DNA from: Chara braunii
Lineage: Eukaryota > Streptophyta > Charophyceae > Charales > Characeae
Assembly: GCA_003427395.1 (NCBI GenBank)
Contig: BFEA01000791.1
Span: 373,642 to 396,333 of the forward strand
DNA: 22,692 nt
Direction of reading: 5' to 3'
In this document: in pieces, positions 18,089 through 22,692 of the stretch
Layout of the letters: each line of letters opens with the position of its first letter
Numbering within the stretch: position 1 is the stretch's first letter
Program-made: the position numbers and the translations under genes
Notes under the pieces: model-generated
The model's database searches: none
What the model saw: only the letters and a program-made list of their open reading frames with translations
What the model was told of the DNA's origin: nothing

Positions 18089-19093
18089 TCAATGAGTATC
18101 ACTGTCAATATCTTTGTTGTTTTTATTATCACCGGCTGTGTTGTTTTTAATAATATCGTTGTTGCATTCACTGTGATTCCCAGTCGTGTTGTCGCCGGCT
18201 GAATTGATGTTGTCATCGTTGTTGTTGAGATCATCGTCGTTTCCTGGCGCGCACAAGTTGAAAAACCATCCTCCCATTCCACCGTCACGCACAGTATGGT
18301 TGTTGCTGTTGTTTTTTGCGCCCTGCGCCACAGACAACATAAGTTCATCATCGATATTTCCGTTGTAATTGTTGTCATTGTTGTTGTTAACATTTCTGAT
18401 GTCATCGATGTTGTTGTCGGTTTTATTGTCTTCGTCTTCCCCACACCAATCACCATCAACAGCGGTGCAATTGTCGTTGTTGTTGTTGTTGTTGTTGTTG
18501 TTGTTACCCCCAAACGAGCGCTCCTCCACTTCGCCGCAAGAACCCTGCACTTCCTCAAGCTCCCCGCGGCAAGTTACAACCTCCTTGTTAACGGAAGTAA
18601 CTGAAACACAAGCGGCGTCATCTTCATACGAACAATCCTTCGACGTGGCACAAAGCACCTGCCCCTCCTCAGGCCCCACGCAGCAACGCCCTTTCAAATC
18701 ATCACGCCTTGTCTTCACATGCAGCCCCTCCCAGAGGTCAACGAAGATTCCTCTCACTTTCCTTACCATTTCCGTACACTCGCACAGCGCCGCCATCACT
18801 TGTGCTTCTTCAGTAGTGCCCAACCGTTGAAAAGGGAGATTTGCATGGAGCTCCTCCTCCCATCCGATGAACAACTCCTCACCCTCCTCCAGGAGTTCCG
18901 CTGGTAGACTGTGACGATGTTGAGTCAGCACGGCATAGATGTCGTCCATNTGTCGCTTATACATCCGCACCATCTCCAGCGTCGCTCCCTCCTCTTCAAA
19001 CAAGGCAACAGCAACAGCGTCCTGCATGGTCGCCGCCTCCATCGCCATCGCTGTTGTCGATGTAGTCGTGGTTGATGCCGTTGTTGTCATCAT
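18089..19093 (-). CDS. Hypothetical asparagine-rich protein (334 codons)
   Basis: This is the longest open frame of the window, starting at the ATG at 19093. Residues 1-25 are threonine-rich. Residues about 25-150 look like a folded, acidic helical region (EEEGATLEMVRMYKR, LPAELLEEGEELFIGWEEEL, AALCECTEMVRKVRGIFVDL). A cysteine-containing acidic stretch follows (KGRCCVGPEEGQVLCATSKD). The last third is dominated by Asn and Asp, including a run of ten Asn encoded by AAC repeats. One codon near residue 48 holds an ambiguous base (18950). The other minus-strand frames over the repeat are by-products of the same microsatellite. It lies between the chromovirus Gag and Pol, yet has no retroelement motif. 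It could be a host exon carried on the inserted segment, or a chance frame. I recognise no family. Confidence 0.45.
   Translation of the reverse strand: MMTTTASTTTTSTTAMAMEAATMQDAVAVALFEEEGATLEMVRMYKRXMDDIYAVLTQHRHSLPAELLEEGEELFIGWEEELHANLPFQRLGTTEEAQVMAALCECTEMVRKVRGIFVDLWEGLHVKTRRDDLKGRCCVGPEEGQVLCATSKDCSYEDDAACVSVTSVNKEVVTCRGELEEVQGSCGEVEERSFGGNNNNNNNNNNDNCTAVDGDWCGEDEDNKTDNNIDDIRNVNNNNDNNYNGNIDDELMLSVAQGAKNNSNNHTVRDGGMGGWFFNLCAPGNDDDLNNNDDNINSAGDNTTGNHSECNNDIIKNNTAGDNKNNKDIDSDTH
18475..18504. repeat. GTT/AAC trinucleotide microsatellite
   Basis: GTT is repeated about ten times without interruption, and degenerate GTT-rich sequence continues on both sides (about 18110-18510). On the minus strand it encodes the Asn10 run of the overlapping ORF. 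Confidence 0.9.
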
Positions 19094-19390
19094 TCTTGAT
19101 ATTGTCGTGTCTTGTTATGTTGTTGAAGCTGCCCCTCAAACGACGGCACTGCCTCTTCAATCTATGCTTGACTTCCTCACGCCGACGTGCCGTCTCCTTA
19201 AGATGCCACGTGGGAAAACCCCACCTACGCCCGGGCCGAAGCGCCGGACGGGCACCAGGACAACCAAGCGCAGCGATGGCGCTGACCACCTCTGCCCTAG
19301 TCCGCGGAGTGCAGCCGGGCCTTGCCGACCGGTCCGCGGCACAAGTTAGCGCTGTCCTGCGAGAGTGCGGGTCGCCCTCCCATCGTGCTC

Positions 19391-19419
<29 letters not shown>
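19391..19419 (-). repeat. A-run and CA repeat at the end of the U2-like fragment
   Basis: On the minus strand a (CA)5-type repeat and then 19 A residues directly follow the U2-like stem-loop. An A-tail after a truncated RNA gene is typical of retroposed snRNA copies. I could not find a convincing target-site duplication flanking it. Confidence 0.75.
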
Positions 19420-19423
<4 letters not shown>

Positions 19424-19493
19424 CCCGATGGGTCACGAATCAGATATTAAACTGATCAGAACAGATACTACACTTGATCTTAGCCAAAAGGCC
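19420..19493 (-). pseudogene. U2 snRNA-like fragment (5' region and stem-loop IIa)
   Basis: The minus strand from 19493 reads GGCCTTTTGGCTAAGATCAA, then GTGTAGTATCTGTTCT, then ATCAGTTTAATATCTGAT. From memory this matches canonical U2 snRNA at all but one of 55 bases (TTCTTATC is TTCTGATC here). It includes the branch-site pairing sequence GTAGTA. Next comes a perfect hairpin, GTGACCC-ATC-GGGTCAC (19436-19420), where U2 has stem-loop IIa: the sequence differs from the plant version I recall but the pairing is kept. The first 11 or so bases of U2 are missing. After the hairpin come CA repeats and a poly(A) run instead of the Sm site and 3' domain. I read it as a retroposed, truncated U2 copy. 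Confidence 0.85.
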
Positions 19494-19500
19494 TTTGGGG

Positions 19501-20053
19501 CCACGTGGTAATGGTAATGTATGGCTTATTGATTTGCCATGTGGATTTGGTAAACTAATATGGCAACCTAATCCTTGTGCGGCTCTTTAGAATACAGGAT
19601 TTCGCCATGTGGCAGGGCAGATGGCGCATCAGGGATAGGCATCACGACTGCCTATGCGAATCGTTGTGTTCTGCCACGTGGCTGTTTTGCTAGGATTTTT
19701 CTACTTCCCCTTCAATGAAGAATCCACATGTATTCGTGCCCTCTCTGATTACTCCTCCTCTTGCTTGATAAGCCTTTTAGGGTAGGCATAGATCCTGCGT
19801 CTCGAAGGGCGGTTGTATCAATTGGTCCTCTATTCTCCCTACTGCTGATTGCCTCTCCTCCTCATGGTATGGTAAGGATTTATGTGGCAGATGACGAGGA
19901 ACTCAGAGTAGGGATATGACTTTGGATTACGATGGGCAGTTAATCCCCTCAGTTGAGGGCAATCAATGCTGCTCATCAGTTACTTGGTGTGCTTGTGTGT
20001 CGCTTTGGATGACCACTTAGATGACCACTCTCTTTCAGTAGGAAGGACACGTG
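19501..20053. promoter_or_regulatory. Cluster of G-box palindromes (CCACGTGG) and CCATGTGG variants
   Basis: CACGTG occurs at 19502-19507, 19675-19680 and 20048-20053, with another at 19207-19212. CCATGTGG variants are at 19537 and 19605. Most are preceded by G (GCCACGTGG), and 19673-19682 is the ten-base palindrome GCCACGTGGC. In plants CACGTG is the G-box bound by bZIP and bHLH factors. The cluster lies upstream of the asparagine-rich ORF on its strand, so it could be its promoter. No TATA box was identified. No gene is otherwise seen in this interval. Confidence 0.4.
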
Positions 20054-20203
20054 GCATGCCTACACCAGTTTGAAATGTTCTCATAACAATCATTTTTACA
20101 TGTCAAATGACGCTGGACCCGCTTTCCAGCAGGTGCTGCTCCCCACCAATAGATGTGGTGTCTGCTCTTATCAGCACCTCTAGCATTCACTTGGGTTGTT
20201 TTC

Positions 20204-20241
20204 GGGAAAAAAAAAAAAGAAAAAAAAAAGAAAAAAGAAAG
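20204..20241 (+). repeat. A-rich purine run
   Basis: GGG is followed by 12 A, G, 10 A-type runs and G-broken A runs up to 20241 without a pyrimidine. It lies just past the 3' end of the Gag fragment. It may be the poly(A) tail of a plus-strand retroposed copy that separated gag from pol, but no body of such a copy is recognised. Confidence 0.6.
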
Positions 20242-20297
20242 TAAGGGAGGTCGCTCGCGAAGCAACCGGTTCCGAAGGCATCGAGAGTGCCGCCGTA

Positions 20298-22008
20298 TCA
20301 CTCTCGGCGGTGCTCACTTTCCTGGGAGGGACTTTTCCTTGGCTTTCGTGGGACAGCTTGCCGTTTCGTGTGCATCGCTGTTGCACGACAAACAATATCG
20401 GTACCTGGTGCGTATCTTGTAGACCCGATATGCCAAATTGGAGCCAAGGTTCTCGAGATGCTGTTCTGGACCCGGGGGATGAAGAGGTGTTTGTCTTCGA
20501 TTTGCTGCGTCCTCGACCCTTGGTTGGGCGGCCACCATCCCGCTACTAACGTATTTCCCTCGGCTGACGAAGCAGCCTCGTTAGAATTGGTCGGCGTTGT
20601 TGCTGCGACCACGACCACTTTCAATCGATGCTGATCTCTGCTCTGGCCTGCAGAAGACGAACGACCAGCATTGCGGGCTTCGGTGTTCGTCACGATGATC
20701 TGCGAGGCCTTGTTGAATAATAATTCACTCGTAGTGAGTGTCTCCGCGACTTGCGTTAGGGCATTTTGCAATATCGGACATGACCTTGTAATGAAGTAGT
20801 GTTTCACGCCTGTGAAATGGATCGGCAAGTCGGGCTCGGATGCCGGCGATACAATCTGTGCTCGGCAAGGCGTTCTGATGGAACTTCTGCAATTTCTCCA
20901 TCGCCTGAAGCTCGGGCGGTTCCACTTGGAATCGCGTGTGCCATGCTGCCGTGAGATCAGCCCAACTGATCTTTGTGTGCAGCTCAGAGATGTCGACCTT
21001 GTGTGTGGACAGCATGTTGTCAAGCTATGCTTGACACATGCCTCCCGACCGGTGGTAGAGGCAGGCATGCCGTTTGGTGTCGCTCACGTTGGACATGTGC
21101 AACCACAATGTGAATTGCAGCCATCACGGTATTGGATCGGTCTTCGATGCGTCACAGAAGACCGGAATGCCATCAAACTTGGGTATGCATTCAGAGGATG
21201 ACAAGGCTGGACTCGCGGCTGCTGCACGGATCTGCTGCTCCAAGTGCTGATTGGTTGACTAGAGTTGCTGATTTGTTGCCTGCTGCTGCTTAGCACCATC
21301 TTTGAGAGTGCCGATGTCAATCTCCAAAGCGTTGACGCGATCCGGAATATTGGAGAGGCCAACGACTATTGCTGAAATGGGCCGCTGTTCCAAGGTGTGG
21401 ACATGGGCGGTCAATGTCTGCACGTTGTTGTCCAGTGCTTGCTGGGCCATGCAGGTGGCCACCAGGTCCACGATTCGCTTGATGACCTTGCAGAACTTCC
21501 GCACGGTCTCGGAGGCACCTTCCTCCTCGGTCGACATGTCCATTTCAGAAGCCAAGGTCAAGACTTCGGCCTCCTCCTCGAATAACACGTCCTGGCGTGT
21601 TTGTCGTGCTTCATCTGCAGCCTGGTGTGCTGTGTCCCCGTTCGCTTGCTGCTGTAAGATGGCAAGACGATGTTTCTCCTCGATTTCTCTTTCTCTCTTC
21701 TCTCGAGCGTCAAGTGCCGCATCTGCTCGTTGCTTAAGCTCGAGCATCACGCCAGCCAGCCGGGCCTCGTTGTCTGCCCCGGATTCATTGTCCTTTCGTT
21801 CCATCGTGTTGGTCACTGACCAAAGGATGGGAGGCATGTGTGGCTGGTACTGACGTGGGACAGGCCTGCTGACGTGGCCTGGTTGGGCTGATGACGTGTC
21901 TGCTGACATAGCACGGATGTCTGCTGACATGTTGCTGATGTGGCCTGCTGACGTGTCACTGTTGATGTGGCCTGCTGACGTGTCGCTGCTGACATGGCCT
22001 GCTGACAT
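20298..22008 (-). pseudogene. Ty3/Gypsy Gag polyprotein, broken
   Basis: The open frame from ATG 22008 to 21259 gives an N-terminal SAGH[VI]-type repeat. A long charged coiled-coil region follows (ELKQRADAALDAREKREREI, EEKHRLAILQQQ), then a heptad-like stretch to KQQQATNQQL and a TAG. The frame goes on past this stop and two more (PIP-stop-W, CQA-stop-L) through the capsid domain: KFDGIPVFCDASKTDPIP, STHKVDISELHTKISWADLT, AAWHTRFQVEPPELQAMEKL. A frameshift near 20840 moves the C-terminal capsid part (PDLPIHFTGVKHYFITRSCP) to a second frame. A third frame (20538-20314) has the zinc knuckle CLSCNSDAHETASC (C-X2-C-X4-H-X4-C). Gag forms the virus-like particle and packages element RNA. At least three stops and two frameshifts make this copy inactive. 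Confidence 0.8.
21865..22005 (-). repeat. 27-bp coding tandem repeat at Gag N-terminus
   Basis: On the minus strand nine-residue units SAGHVSSDT, SAGHINSDT and SAGHISN follow in tandem, then degenerate MSADIRA and MSADTSS units. At DNA level the unit is GCTGACGTGTCNCTGNTG-like on the plus strand, 27 bp long. The repeat keeps the Gag reading frame. Confidence 0.75.
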
Positions 22009-22692
22009 GAATATGGACGAAGCACAGAAATCCAGAATGCAAAATCACACTGAAGTCCAANTAGTCNAAGCCAGAGCAGATAGCACAATGGAACCGAGTA
22101 ACCATCCAATTGAGAATGATACAGAAGAATCGTGAGTCAATGTCCATGCCCAACAGGGCAACACCAACAGCATAACCCAATGTAGCTCTCTCTTATGAAT
22201 GGCGCCAGGCGCCCTATCTACTCTACAGACTAAGCCTACAACTACAACCATGAAAGCAACCAGACAACTTGACTACTAGCGAGTGATGATGTCAACACCA
22301 ATGCCGACCTCCACCTCCACCAGGTACGTGTCCTCTTCACCGACACTCTCCCTTGTTACCCACACAGCGCCCTTCACCTCCGAAGAACCACCTTCACCCT
22401 CACCTCCCCTGCGCCCTATGCAGCCCGGCTATGGCCTCCAAGCGCCCAGTACACAGGCAGCGCCCTACCACCTAACGCTAGCCTGCCTCATCCCAGCGCA
22501 GCGCAGCTCTGCACAGCGCAGCACCTCGCATTAGCGCAGCGTGCCCGCAATGCCTGCATTGGCCAAGATCCNTGCCCACTCGCCCTGCTTGNCTATATGC
22601 CAGTGTTGCGTGTGGGCGGCCTCCCTTCAGCCTGCGACTGGGCCTCAGTGCCTGAGCCCAGGCCCGATACAGTTGAGGCCCAGGATGCAGTT
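22009..22692. other. Region upstream of Gag, no gene recognised
   Basis: The Gag frame stays open for about ten codons upstream of the ATG, then stops. No LTR end or primer-binding site is visible up to the window end. AGCGCAGC words repeat at about 22490-22545. Ambiguous bases occur near 22062, 22067, 22572 and 22592. A plus-strand 83-codon frame (22283-22534) is Pro/Ser/Thr-rich and probably non-coding. Confidence 0.4.

Larger units (their letters stand above)
13040..22008 (-). mobile_element. Degenerate Ty3/Gypsy chromovirus, gag and pol split by inserted DNA
   Basis: From 22008 downwards on the minus strand come Gag, then about 2.4 kb of unrelated DNA, then protease, RT, RNase H, integrase, chromodomain, polypurine tract and 3' LTR. 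The order protease-RT-RNase H-integrase defines Ty3/Gypsy, and the C-terminal chromodomain defines the chromovirus clade. The 5' LTR and PBS are not in the window. Stops and frameshifts in most domains show it is inactive. Gag and Pol might come from two related elements, since the join cannot be seen. Assigning both to one copy rests on order and strand only. Confidence 0.6.

Noticed and set aside
18996-19436. Minus-strand ORF of 146 codons starting in the U2-like hairpin.
   Set aside because: It starts in the U2/CA/poly(A) remnant, is Arg/Ala-rich from GC-rich DNA and then enters the AAC repeat out of frame. Coding is not supported.
20153-20634. Plus-strand ORFs with poly-lysine.
   Set aside because: The lysine run is just the A-rich tract; the rest is antisense to Gag.

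Overview
The window looks like repeat-rich nuclear DNA of a streptophyte. There are no ribosome-site-led operons. What it holds is wreckage of Ty3/Gypsy LTR retrotransposons, fragments resembling spliceosomal snRNAs, microsatellites and long C-rich non-coding stretches. The wording of the Gag, protease and Pol fragments, and a primer-binding site matching plant tRNA-Asp, remind me of the charophyte alga Chara braunii. That is recollection of family style, not a search result.

Right half (about 13.0-22.0 kb, minus strand): a decayed chromovirus-type Ty3/Gypsy element. Gag lies at 22008-20298. Protease, reverse transcriptase, RNase H, integrase and a C-terminal chromodomain lie at about 17875-14325. 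A polypurine tract at 13887-13880 directly abuts a long terminal repeat that starts TGTCGG at 13879. The coding parts are split over several frames with stops, and the RT active site has lost an aspartate. Gag and Pol are separated by about 2.4 kb of unrelated DNA. That stretch carries an asparagine-rich ORF (19093-18089), a U2 snRNA-like fragment (19493-19420) and a cluster of G-box palindromes.

Left half (1-13.0 kb): a second copy of the same LTR lies at 968-1 and carries an internal 208-bp tandem duplication. A second retroelement, also minus strand, has a candidate 5' LTR (7627-6923) followed two bases later by a tRNA-Asp primer-binding site (6920-6905). Downstream are Gag-like pieces at 5856-5163 and 3905-3303, with an oppositely oriented Gag-like piece between them (about 3930-5100). 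This suggests an internal inversion. A U6 snRNA-like fragment lies at 12782-12721, on the far side of the LTR from the chromovirus.

The most striking unexplained structure is an array of ten stem-loops at 9223-10046. They share a nearly constant apical sequence (CCATCCAATCTTATGG type), while the flanking stem arms differ from copy to copy yet stay complementary, with compensatory changes and a recurrent single bulged C. This is the pattern expected of a selected RNA or DNA secondary structure, and I know of no named family that matches it. No intact, confidently functional host gene is visible; the asparagine-rich ORF is the best candidate.
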